Below are positions 1-10,249 of a DNA stretch of 64,000 nucleotides, piece after piece (the first letter of the stretch is position 1; every line of letters begins with the position of its first letter). The stretch covers positions 7,633,501 through 7,697,500 of the forward strand of contig NC_065575.1 in the NCBI RefSeq assembly GCF_937616625.2, written 5' to 3'. The notes under the pieces were generated by a model. That model was not told the origin of the DNA. It saw only the letters and a program-made list of their open reading frames with translations, and made no database searches. The stretch comes from Mercurialis annua. Lineage: Eukaryota > Streptophyta > Magnoliopsida > Malpighiales > Euphorbiaceae. The position numbers and the translations under genes are program-made.

Positions 1-282
1 AGAAATCGGCGTTTCCATTCTCTTTACTTCCAAAATTCATGGCATCCGTAACTTTTTACTTATCATTACTTTTGGGCATGTCATATGCAACATATTGGCA
101 AAATTCTTGTTTATGCTCCTAAATTTTAATACTTTAGTCACTTGTATACTTCAACTTTCGCAATAATCATTTCCACATCTAAATTCAACTTTTAATTGCA
201 TTTAAACACAGTTAAAACAAGTAACAATCTCTTATAGGATATAAGAAACTAAACAAAGTAAGGATCAAATTAATAAAACAAA

Positions 283-385
283 CCAATGAGCTGTAGTTCA
301 AATGGCATAAGTGTTGGACAACAAATGCCAAGACCGTGGGTTCAAATCCTCCAACAAGCGCTTCCCCCTCCCCAATTATAAAAAA
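283..385 (+). mobile_element. tRNA-derived SINE, copy 1
   Basis: A short element of about 103 bp with a pol III A-box-like stretch (TAGTTCAAATGG, near 295) and a B-box-like stretch (GGTTCAAATCC, near 340), followed by a C-rich tail and an A run. It is flanked by 14-bp direct repeats with one mismatch (269-282 and 386-399), as expected of target-primed insertion. It matches the inverted copy at 3055-3160 along its whole length. It is not a functional tRNA: no acceptor stem or cloverleaf can be formed. Confidence 0.8.
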
Positions 386-399
386 ATTGATAAAACAAA

Positions 400-1540
400 A
401 TTTCAAGTAAAATATTGTATGTTAAATTTTTATTAAATTCTTTTAACAGATTAACTTTATATTTTTTTAAATCAGGTCTTTAATATTAATCATTTCTAAT
501 TATTTAATAAATTTAATCATTTTCAATAGCTTAACTCTTTCAATATTTATATTTTACTCAGTTTGTCTTGGGGTATTTGTCAGAATATTTGGCATCTACT
601 ATTTCAACTTCAAGAATCTCAATTTCAATACGTACCACGACGTTATAATAAAGTGGCACATCAACTGGCTCAATCTCTCAAAACTACTATGAATTCTTTT
701 CTCTAGTGTCTATTAATTTTTTTTAACATAGCTGATACTGTTACTGTATAACTTGGTTTCTTCAATATATATCTATGTTTGAAAAAAAAAAACACCTTCA
801 ATTCAGTAACTCGTTTTATCCCTTTTAATTTTAAATTGTCTAATAATCTTTTCTGCCACCTCAACTCTAATTTACATGTATGTAATGCTTCAATCATTTT
901 ATGACATCTTATCTGAATGTATAAAACAAGACAAAATACTGTCAAATACAGAAGGTAAAATGAACTTTTGTTGGAATAAAGAATCAGTTTACCCCCTCAA
1001 TTTTGAAAAACTCAAAAGTAGCAATACCGGGATCACTTTTATCCTGAACTTGTGTAAATCAGTTACCGAAATATGTATTTCAGGAAATTACCACTATAAA
1101 ATTGAGTTTTGAAATATTTTGATTTTTTCCGTAATCATCTAATAATATTTTATCTTTTCTAGTTTTTCTATTTATAATTCAAATTTTTAAAATCGTTAAT
1201 TTTAGTCTATTTCTTAATTTTCAGTTTCAATTGTATCTATTTATTCAAATTAGAATAAATATGATTTAAATATACTCTTTATATTGTTTTATATTGTTCC
1301 AAATTATCTTTTTATCATTAAAATTTCCAAATATGATGGTTTTATTTTAATTTTTTTCATTTCAATTTAAACAACTGGCTATTAGTGAAATTTAAAATTG
1401 TATATAAATTAAAATTGACAATTTTAAAGATTTGTACAGTAACTAAAAAAATAAAAAATATGAGATATTTTCTAATAATTAAACCTAAGTCACTTTAAGT
1501 TTTAATTTTATGGGGTCTACATTTTTTTAGCCTAAAGCTG
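400..1540. other. AT-rich intergenic DNA
   Basis: No gene, RNA or element is recognisable. Open frames here are short, AT-driven and without domain-like composition. Confidence 0.6.
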
Positions 1541-1549
1541 TTAGAAATA

Positions 1550-1877
1550 GGCGAAATGATTCTATCTACCTACAATTTTAACATTTTTATCAAATATATT
1601 ACGATCTATAAATTTTATCAGTTTGATCTATTATTTTCTTAATCTTTACTAAATATATCCACGACTCATTTGCAGTTGGTAGGACCCAGAGTTGTATACA
1701 CCGTGTAATTTAAATTTTGTACGTAAAACGAATAATACTGTGCCACATCAGCTTAAAACGGATTGTGGATATGTTTGGCAAAAATTGAAAAGATAATGGA
1801 CAAGACTAACAAAATTTAAAGATCTTGATATATTTGGCGAAAACGCTAAAGTCGTAGGTAGATTAGTTCGTTTTTCT
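1550..1877. mobile_element. Fold-back MITE, Mutator-like (non-autonomous)
   Basis: About 328 bp with terminal inverted repeats of roughly 120 bp: the left arm running through CTATCTACCTACAATTTTAAC pairs imperfectly with the right arm ending GTAGGTAGATTAG. Flanks are TTAGAAATA (1541-1549) and TAAGAAATA (1878-1886), a 9-bp duplication with one mismatch. Long inverted repeats plus 9-bp duplications are typical of Mutator-like elements. There is no coding capacity. Confidence 0.6.
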
Positions 1878-2180
1878 TAAGAAATATTGTATGTATATAC
1901 ATATATAATTTTTAAATTCAATGACTAATTTAGTCATAAAGAAACCTGCATTGATAAATCAAAAAGATTTCATACACCACTAATGTTACTTCTGGTTTTT
2001 AGTTGGTTCCTTTTCTTTAACCGATTAACGTATCAATTTAAAGTGTTTCTTGCTTTTGTTGTCTTTTCCCAGTTTCATTAATATTAGTTAGTAGCATCGT
2101 CATTGCATCATTGCATGCGTCTAGAAAGTTAGTTAATACGGTTGCTTATGTTGTTTTCTTCACCATCTTTAAATGATATA

Positions 2181-2457
2181 GGGAAAAGGGTCATTTATAC
2201 CCCTAACGTTTGTCTATAGGATCAAGTGAACCCCTAACGTCCGAAAAGGTTCAAATATGCCCGTAACGTCTTTAAAAAGTGTACAACCAGGCCCTAATTT
2301 TGACTCATAAATGGGACGTTAGGGGGCTGGTTGTCAAAATCGGAGGGCCTGGTTGTTCATTTTTTAAGACGTTAGGGGCATATTTGAACCTTTCCGGACG
2401 TTGAGGGCTTACTTGATCCTCGAGACAAACCTTAAGGGCATAGATGACCCTTTTCCC
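2181..2457. mobile_element. Fold-back MITE, Mutator-like (non-autonomous)
   Basis: The two halves of a 277-bp element are near-complementary: the left end GGGAAAAGGGTCATTTATAC pairs with the right end ATAGATGACCCTTTTCCC, and pairing continues almost to the centre near 2320. It is flanked by a perfect 9-bp duplication AATGATATA (2172-2180 and 2458-2466). It has no coding capacity. A decayed relative lies at about 16455-16600. Confidence 0.8.
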
Positions 2458-2466
2458 AATGATATA

Positions 2467-3038
2467 TTATGTTGTTATACAATATTCTAGCAAATTCTTT
2501 TAAGCCAAATGCATTTTTGTTCTCTTGATTTTTTAATGTTCAAATGTTTGGGATATTTATATATTTCAATTTTTACAACATTTACACACCTATATTTAAC
2601 ATATTTATTATAGTTATACGCCTTTCAAGAAAGTGGCAGTCATTGGAGTCGGTGGATAAAAATTTACTAAGCACTTAAAATTTCAATAAAACAATTAAAT
2701 TGAACTTTTATTTTATTATTTTCCGAAAACTTAAGTAAATTAATTCATATTTTGTTTTTTTTTTTATTTTTTGGAAAACAAAATTAAAATTCTTCTATCA
2801 ACTATTGTTTTGGTATTATTTTTACTAGTTTGACAAAGTAAATAAAATTATGAATTTAATCAAGTTTCATAATCGAAATATAAAACATTTATAAATAAAG
2901 AATCAAATTTTAAATAAATGTTTTTTATAAAAATATAAAATGTTAAAATTACATATAATTGTTTTTCAAATTTTTTATTTTTTTATTTTTTAATATAAAA
3001 TCATAATAACTTATATGAATTTATAATATAAGATTTTA
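2467..3038. other. AT-rich intergenic DNA
   Basis: No gene or element recognised; long A/T runs only. Confidence 0.6.
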
Positions 3039-3054
3039 TATTAGCAAGATATTT

Positions 3055-3160
3055 TTTTTTGATAATTGGGGGAGGGAGAGCGCTTGTGGGAGGAATTGAA
3101 CCCACGACCTTGACAGTTTTCTGTCCAGCGCTTATACCATTTGAGCTACAGCTCATTGGT
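3055..3160 (-). mobile_element. tRNA-derived SINE, copy 2
   Basis: The same SINE as at 283-385, on the minus strand. The A-box-like TAGCTCAAATGG and B-box-like GGTTCAATTCC stretches are present, and the 3' A tail is read as the T run at 3055-3060. It is flanked by a perfect 16-bp target-site duplication (3039-3054 and 3161-3176, TATTAGCAAGATATTT), which points to a fairly recent insertion. Confidence 0.9.
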
Positions 3161-3255
3161 TATTAGCAAGATATTTATAAGCTATGAAATTTTTAATAAA
3201 AATGTATTAGCAAGATATTTATAAGCTATTACTACATTTTTATTAAAAATTTCAT
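3161..3255. repeat. 25-bp direct repeat and 23-bp perfect inverted repeat
   Basis: The 25 bp at 3161-3185, which include the SINE target copy, recur at 3205-3229. Between and after them lie perfect 23-bp inverted arms (3184-3206 and 3233-3255) with a 26-bp loop. The repeat includes the SINE target-site copy, so local duplication accompanied or followed the SINE insertion. Confidence 0.75.
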
Positions 3256-4807
3256 TGGTTTCTATTTTTTTTATATTATTTAAAACAATATTGACTAATT
3301 TTATTTGTAATAGTCATCACTTATTATAACAAAAGTAAATCAATTAAATTTCTTAAGGTGTTAATTTTATTCTTAATGGTTCAAACAACCCTAAGCTTTT
3401 CAACTTTGTCCAAAACCTTTCAAAGTTTGAATATCTATATGAATTTGATAATTTCGCAATAAATCTATAAAAAATTTCAATGAATTTAATTGTACCACCA
3501 TTTCACCACTAAAATCTATTTTTCAATTGAATTTCTACACTAATTTTCGATTTAACAAATTTATTTTCAAAATTGTAAACTCTAACTTATACACCAAATT
3601 CTCGACCTTTAATGGTTAAAGCAAAAAGAAACAAGATTGAAGTTTAAAATAAACAGAAAAGACAAATGAGTATTGTATTAAAGTGAAGTATTGATATAAT
3701 TAAATTGAAATAGATTTATAGTGAAATTGTCAAATTTAAATTTAAAAATTTAATTTTTTTTAATGAATCTGTAAAAGGTCAAGACTACTTGGATTTTTGT
3801 ACCATTAGGTATTGACTTTACAATAATTTCATTATTCAATAAGTAGATTATTTAATTTTAAATAGAGATTATAGACTAATTTGTTAAATCAATACTTTGT
3901 TAAATTCATCTCATGATTTGAATTTTTGGATCTATTTAATCTTTTTTTAGCAAAAGAATAATTTTATGGGAAAAGTATTTAAATAGAAAACAGAAACAGT
4001 TAAATTTAGGTGTGTAAATGGTTATTATTAAAGCCAAATCTAGTGACTAACTCATGAAATTTCAAGTGTATAAACATATATTTAACCTTTTACAAAAAAA
4101 ATAAAATTGCAATCAATATTGAGGATATTTTTTGGTAATACCAGAATAGAGAAACCAAAATTTTGGGCATTTAAATACTCATTTTTTATAATTTAAAGAT
4201 TGATGAAGTAATGGGCCACTTAAATTAATGTCGTGGAACCATCATTTAGATCTGTTTCGATATCTAAATTTGTTTAATTATATATTCAAACTAGATTATT
4301 ATTTAGCAGTAAAAATATTTGAGGAATTTTAGCTCAAACCATGATTCAACAATCAAATAATCCAATAATAATTTAGCGAGTCCAACAAAAGAGTACTGTT
4401 TAGTCCCTACTATTGACATAGGATGAAACTTAAATTCGGAGGCTTCCTTGATTTAGTCTCTCGCTTTAAACAAACTCAACCAAAGCATTAATAATTTTTC
4501 TGGTTAGTTTGTACCATTCAAAATAATGTATTAAAAAAATTTGAAAATGCAAAAGTTGAATATCAAATAACAAAAAGAAATAATGATGTATTGGGCTAGG
4601 CTGCAACAAGCATAACAAAGTACATGAAAGATTTTCTCTGGCCCATATATATATTGGTAGGTGCCTACAAAATTCAAATTCGACTATTAAATGAAACAAA
4701 ATAAAAACAATCATTCTCATACCCATTCCTTTTTATTTCGATTCCTATTCAGTTTTTCAATTTTGAACCAAACGACTTCTTAGAGAGATAATTTTTTTTA
4801 TAACTTC
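3256..4807. other. AT-rich intergenic DNA
   Basis: No gene, RNA or element recognised. The open frame at 4466-4726 on the minus strand has no recognisable content. Confidence 0.6.
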
Positions 4808-4816
4808 ATTTAGTTT

Positions 4817-6160
4817 GGCTTATTCACCAAAAAATGCCAAACCTTTGCGTTTTGAGTCAGATTTAGCCAAACCTTATATGTTATGTGTCAATTGTAGTCA
4901 TTTTTGAATCCAACCGAAATTGTTGTCCACATGTCATCCATGTCACCTACAACTCAGTAAAATTTGCTGACATGGCATATTCACTAACCCAACTTAATCA
5001 AACCAAAAAACATCAAACCCAAATAAATCAAATTAATTATTAATTAATTACTAAAACTCATATTTCAATAATCTCAACATTATAATATTAAAAAAAATTC
5101 ACCGTCATTTTAATTAATTTTAATCAATCAAAAATCGGCCGCCACCGAAACGCATACGAAAAACCGACCGTCGGAATAATTTTTCAATATAATTTCTGAA
5201 AAAAATTAAATATTTTTTTTAAATTTTTTTTACCAAAAAATCAGACCCACCATGGTGGTGGGTCTGTCAAAAAATGACAGACCCACCACCGGTGGGTCTG
5301 TTCTGAATAGACCCATCGGTGATGGTAGGTCTGTGAGACAGACCCACCATCACCGGTGGATCTGTCACAGACCCACCGGTGATTGGGTCTGTGAGAACAG
5401 ACCCACCATCACCGGTGGGTCTGTTCTCAAACAGACCCACCGTCGTGGTGGGTCTGCGAGAACAGACCCACTGTGGTGGTGGGTCTGTTCTCACAGACCC
5501 ACGGTGGGTCTGTTTGAGAACAGACCCACCATAGCCGGTGGGTCTGTTCTCAAACAGACCCACCGTGGTGGTGGGTCTGTCATTTTTTGACAGATCCACC
5601 ACCACGGTGGGTCTGAATTTTTCGATACAAAAAAATTATTTAATTTTTTTAAAGAATATTTAAGCATCGAAAATTTTAATAATATTATTTAAAAAAAATT
5701 AGCGGTAATTAATTTTTTTATATTAATTTTAGATGATTTATATTTTTTATTTAACTAATTAAAATTTATACAGAAATTAATTAAAATTAAATTTAACTAA
5801 ATTTATTAGTCGGCGTGAATTTTAATCGGAATAAAATAAAATATTGAGATAATTAATATTTATTTAATTAAATATAATTTAAAATAAAAATTGAATTGAT
5901 TTGAATTAGTTGAATTTGATTTTGTTTGATTTAGTGTTTGGTTTGGTTAGGTTTGGATTAGTGATTTGGAATGCCATGTCAGCTAGTTTTGCTAAATTGG
6001 CAGTGACATGGATGACATGTAGGCACAAAATTCGGTTCGATTTAAAAATGGCTAAAAAAGAAACACAACATATAAGGTTTGGCTAAATCTGGTGGTTTTT
6101 AAAGGTTTGGCTAAATCTGACTCGAGACGTAAAGGTTTGACATTTTTTGGTGAATAAGCC
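4817..6160. mobile_element. Large Mutator-like fold-back element with internal hairpin array
   Basis: A 1344-bp element starting GGCTTATTCACCAAAAAATG and ending with the complementary CATTTTTTGGTGAATAAGCC. The terminal inverted repeats run about 170-200 bp each; the right arm carries an extra duplicated stretch of about 40 bp built on GATTTAGCCAAACCTT. It is flanked by a perfect 9-bp duplication ATTTAGTTT (4808-4816 and 6161-6169). There is no transposase, so it must be non-autonomous. Its centre holds the palindromic array at 5242-5616. The 9-bp duplication and long arms fit the Mutator superfamily. Confidence 0.85.
5242..5616. repeat. Array of about 12 CAGACCCACC...GGTGGGTCTG hairpins
   Basis: About twelve consecutive palindromic units of roughly 20-27 bp. 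Each begins with a form of CAGACCCACC and ends with its complement GGTGGGTCTG, with a variable 0-8 bp centre (for example ATCACC, GTGGTG) and short A/T or GAGAA spacers. The array is much more GC-rich than its surroundings. Because it is palindromic, frames are open on both strands (5252-5590 plus, 5267-5605 minus); these are by-products, not genes. Confidence 0.9.
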
Positions 6161-6169
6161 ATTTAGTTT

Positions 6170-6997
6170 TGACCTTTTGGACTCCTCAAATGTAGCTGTT
6201 GTAGTTTAAATATGATCCTCCAATGATTCTAGAACTTTCTAGATCAATATAGACTTGTATTTGAATAAAGAATACATATATGAATAAGATAAAATTTTAA
6301 ATTCAACTCATGCTATTTTTTCGGAGTTAATTTTCTTTCCGAACCCCTTGAGATTCGGTTTTTCACCTTTGGCTAACCAATAGCACTTTTTTAAATAAGC
6401 GGAGCCTTAAGAACTTGATCTATTGGTCATTCGAACAATCCCTATTATAGATTTCGCATCGATCCGGTATTACACCACTTGATCTATCAATAACTATTAT
6501 TGATACTTGCTTAATAAATTAAATTATAAAGATTTTGTTGATAATTAAATTAAAAACCACAATAATTCTGCATTTTTAGCAGATTTGACTTATCAAATGG
6601 TAAAAAAAAAGTGGTGTTTTGAATTAATTAAATAAATTAAACTCGATTTGATATATATTATCAAATATTGCTAAATAAAAATAAAATACTAAAGTATGGT
6701 TTTCTTTTAGAATAAATACTAAAATATATATTTTGAAGTTGGATTATATCAAACACCACAAATATCATTTCGTATAAATTAAGACTAAAAACAACAGAAA
6801 ATTAACATACTCTAGCAGAGCCGGGCTCCTACAAACTTATATGATCCTGAAAGCCACAGGCTCAGGCAATAATAAAACCTATTATATGCTCTAATTAATG
6901 CAAACAATCATAAAAATTACTATACTTAATTGGATTCTATGACATTCTTTTTAATTGGAAATCCTGAAACTTGAACTTGCAGACGATATTTCCTCAG
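6170..6997. other. Intergenic, 3' flank of polygalacturonase gene 1
   Basis: AT-rich; presumably includes the 3' UTR of the gene that ends at 6998. No other feature seen. Confidence 0.5.
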
Positions 6998-9900
6998 CTA
7001 AAGACAGCTTAAAGGCTTAAGAACTCCAGAAGCCGAGCCGGCGGCATTGGAACAGGATGATTCGGCTGGCTTGTTATTATATGTTAATTTCACATCTTCT
7101 AATTCAATTCCAGTGCATGGAGTGCTTTTGCTGCAATCGAATTTCACTGCTACTTCTGTTGCTGATGATCCATGAATGTCTTGGTATGTTACATCACTAA
7201 TTTCGACTCCAGATTGCTGTTAAACATCAACACAATCAGGGGCGGAGTCAGCATTTAATTTTAGAAGGGTCAAATACATAGAAGTTTAATTTAGAAACTA
7301 TATTTTAAAAAAAAAAAAATCATTGAAGGATTTGTTAGAGGAAAAAAAACGTTGAGGGGGCAAACTGTACAAAAATTCAAGGCTTATGGTCTGAAAAACT
7401 ACCGACCTTTTAAATTTTTTTCAATAGCACCCTGACCTTATAATTTTTTCAAAAGCACCCTATTTTTTATTTTTGACTTTTAATAGCACTCTAAATTAAA
7501 AAAATTAGATGATTTGATTACTATAAGGATGAAAATTTACAAAAAAACTAAATTTAAAGGTGAAATCATACTTGTTTCTACTTGGACACTTTTAAACAAG
7601 TTCTTTAACTTAAAAAAAATTCACATAAGTCCTCGATAAATGAGTTTAATTTGATGATTTATGGTGATATTGAAAGTCAAAAATATAAAATAGGGTAAAA
7701 TTGACTGTTTTACAAGGTCGGGGTGCCATTGAAAGCCAAAAATACGAAATAGAGTGCTATTGAAAAAATTATAAGGTGAGGGTGCAATTGAAAAAAATTT
7801 GAAAGGTCTGTAGTTTTTCAGACCTTAAGCTAAAATTCAAACCTAACAAGTAACAGCCAAACTTTTTGTAAAAATAAATAGTTTAAAGAATTTTTCAGAA
7901 TAAAAAAAAGTTTGGAGGGGGCCAGAGTCCCTCTTGGGCATTCCTTACCTCCACTCCTGAATATTTCATTATAAAAAATATACTTATCATGGTCGTTATA
8001 CTAGAAAATAAAAAATTGAATATTATGGCCTAAAATAAAAAATTGAGTTTTCCGTAGTATTTTAATACAAACTGAAGTTTTTGTACCAAACTAATCCATA
8101 ATGTAAAAGTTGGGTACCACTCTAATTTTTATCCAAAAGTTATGGGATAATAATTCTAGAAGTCCTCAAAGAAAATTAATTGTCATACCTGGCCAGGACA
8201 ATCCTCGCCGTCAGGACAGTAATTCTGATCAATAACAATGGGGTTTTCAACATTGGTCATCACAGAATGTTGGAAAAGAATGTTCTTAGCAAAACAGCTG
8301 CTAGGTTTTCCCCACGTTTTAATCCTTAAACCGTTACGGGTGCCGGAAAATGTGGTGGTCTTAACCGTAACATTTTGTACTCCGGCTTCATTGTCGTCCT
8401 TGCCTAAGCTTCCAATGCTGCGCCAATCACATATTTTACATAAATCTCAATTTAATTTTAGATGTTTTAATTAATACCATTCTGGTATTATTGTAATTGA
8501 GATATTAATTATTACCTGATTCCATGGCCTGGTCCGCAAGCAACATTTTCGACCCATAAATTAGTGGTTCCGGGGCCAACCGATACGCAATCGTCACCTG
8601 TTCCGATCTTGGAGTTCAAGATTGTGACACCTGTCGATTCTCCGACGTGAATTCCATCGGTGTTAGGGCTGTCGCCGGAAGCCGACACTTTCACATTTTG
8701 TAGTTTGACGTTCCGGCAGTTATTAATGTCAATGTGAAACTTTTGGCTGTCTTCTGATGCTAAGCCGTTGATTTCAATGTTGTTGGAATTGAAAAATTTT
8801 AGTGACTGCATGGACGTACAACATAAAAAAGAATTACAAAATTTTATTTTTTTGTAATAATATAGTTACTACTCTATTTATCCATGAATAAATGTAGTCA
8901 AAGAATGTTGCAGAGAAGACTCAAACTGGAGCTTTTCTCATTCTTATATTGCAAAATTGGTCACTTTCTAATTAGTAGTAATAACTATGTTTAACTATAT
9001 ATGCACTTAAACAGTGTTAAAACCCAGAGTTGTTATAGTAAAAAAAAAATTCAATTTGTTACCACAACTTCTATTCGTATAAAAATGGTATAGAATATTT
9101 AAATTTATTTTAGACGAGTACTCCATTGCTTTCTAATATGATATGGTGACCAAGTGAAGTATATTCTCCCAATATGAATATATTATGTCATGTCACTCGT
9201 CATATCACTCGCCATCTGATATGACGTCTTAGACTCTTAAAATGTGTTAAACTAATTTATAGTAACTAAACTATACATTTTTACATTTTCGTCATCATCG
9301 TATCATCTTTTACATTTGATAATTCAAATTTTATTTTTTCAACAAGAGGTTATTCGGTAGATGTAAACAAATTATCGCTTATTCAGCAAACAAAAACGTT
9401 GCAGCATAAGCAATTATTCACTAGAATTTCGGCAGTGACATACTAATTTGAAAAACCGAATTACCAAAATTAAAAAAAATTGTCAATTGGAGTATTAAAA
9501 GTCTATAGTTCAGTACGATAGACTAAATTTGATCTGAAAAAAAAAACTATAACTTGTAATAAAAAAAATAAGCTTTTGACATCATTTACTATGAATTATA
9601 ATTTTAAATTTTTAATATCAAATTAGTTTACAAGATAAAAGTTTGGTACTACTTTGTCATTTAATTAACCTTAAGCAAGTGTGGCATTTAGCTTACCGTT
9701 ACACCTTCAGGGCAATTCTTGCCGGAAGATTTGCAAGACCACAATCCAGAGCCTCGACCGTCAAGTACACCACCGGAAACTCTAACTCCGTCAACATGCT
9801 CGAAGAGTATCCAGACATTTTCATCACCAATAGCAGAATAATCCGACGGAGCCAAAAGGGTACCATCAATACTAACTTCAATGGCATTCTTGCATGGGCC

Positions 9901-10149
9901 TAAAAACTCCAATTTGCCTAAAGAAAATCTCCCTGCCGGAATGTACATAGTGGCCGGAGCATCAGAATCGCAGGCATCGCCCCATGCAGCGATAAACGCC
10001 TTGGTCGAGTCAGTTGAACCGTCCGGCTTGGCTCCATAGCTTTGCACATTGAATAGCTTTTCTGATTCTACCATTACAAGAGTTGATGACAAGAAAAAGA
10101 AAATGAAAAGAAGTGTAAGAGAAAGAAAGGACATTATTGTCTTTTCCAT
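6998..10149 (-). CDS. Polygalacturonase (GH28), gene 1, four exons
   Basis: Exons on the minus strand are 9697-10149, 8516-8805, 8189-8417 and 6998-7216, all with GT-AG junctions and consistent phase; together they give 396 residues plus stop. GH28 enzymes hydrolyse alpha-1,4-galacturonan in pectin and are secreted to the wall. A hydrophobic signal peptide covers about residues 1-28 (Met6 is an alternative start). The four GH28 motifs are visible: [23 protein letters not shown] (split by intron 2) and RIKTWG. There is no N-terminal propeptide, and the length and the cysteine-bearing C-terminus ([10 protein letters not shown]) resemble exo-acting, often pollen-expressed polygalacturonases; that subclass is an inference. 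Intron 3 holds a Mutator-like fold-back element. It is paralogous to the gene at 22235-24800, with identical lengths for exons 2-4. No defect is seen. Confidence 0.95.
7381..7831. mobile_element. Mutator-like fold-back element in intron 3 of gene 1
   Basis: A 451-bp insertion lies wholly inside the third intron of the upstream polygalacturonase gene. The left end GGCTTATGGTCTGAAAAACTA pairs with the right end TAGTTTTTCAGACCTTAAGCT with two mismatches, and the arms continue for over 100 bp. A perfect 9-bp duplication AAAATTCAA flanks it (7372-7380 and 7832-7840). It explains most of the length of this intron (972 bp against 134 bp in the paralogue). Confidence 0.85.
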
Positions 10150-10237
10150 TTCTTGATTGGTTTGTTATTACAAGAATTAATGTTTTGGTTGAAAAGAAAA
10201 TGAGTTTAGGATGTAGATTGAAGAGTGTTTAGAAGGG

Positions 10238-10245
10238 TATATATA
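10238..10245 (-). promoter_or_regulatory. TATA box of polygalacturonase gene 1
   Basis: On the minus strand TATATATA lies within CCTATATATACCC, about 90 bp upstream of the ATG at 10149, a normal plant core-promoter spacing. Confidence 0.7.
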
Positions 10246-10249
10246 GGAA

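Noticed and set aside
5252..5605. 112-codon open frames on both strands with similar repeated peptides
   Set aside because: They lie in a palindromic hairpin array; the symmetry opens frames on both strands and there is no protein-like composition beyond the repeat.
5242..5616. CRISPR-like look of a short repeat with spacers
   Set aside because: Units are palindromic, spacers are only a few bases, and the context is a plant Mutator-like element.
9643..9903. 86-codon plus-strand frame
   Set aside because: Antisense shadow of polygalacturonase exon 1, whose minus-strand frame has clear homology and splice sites.
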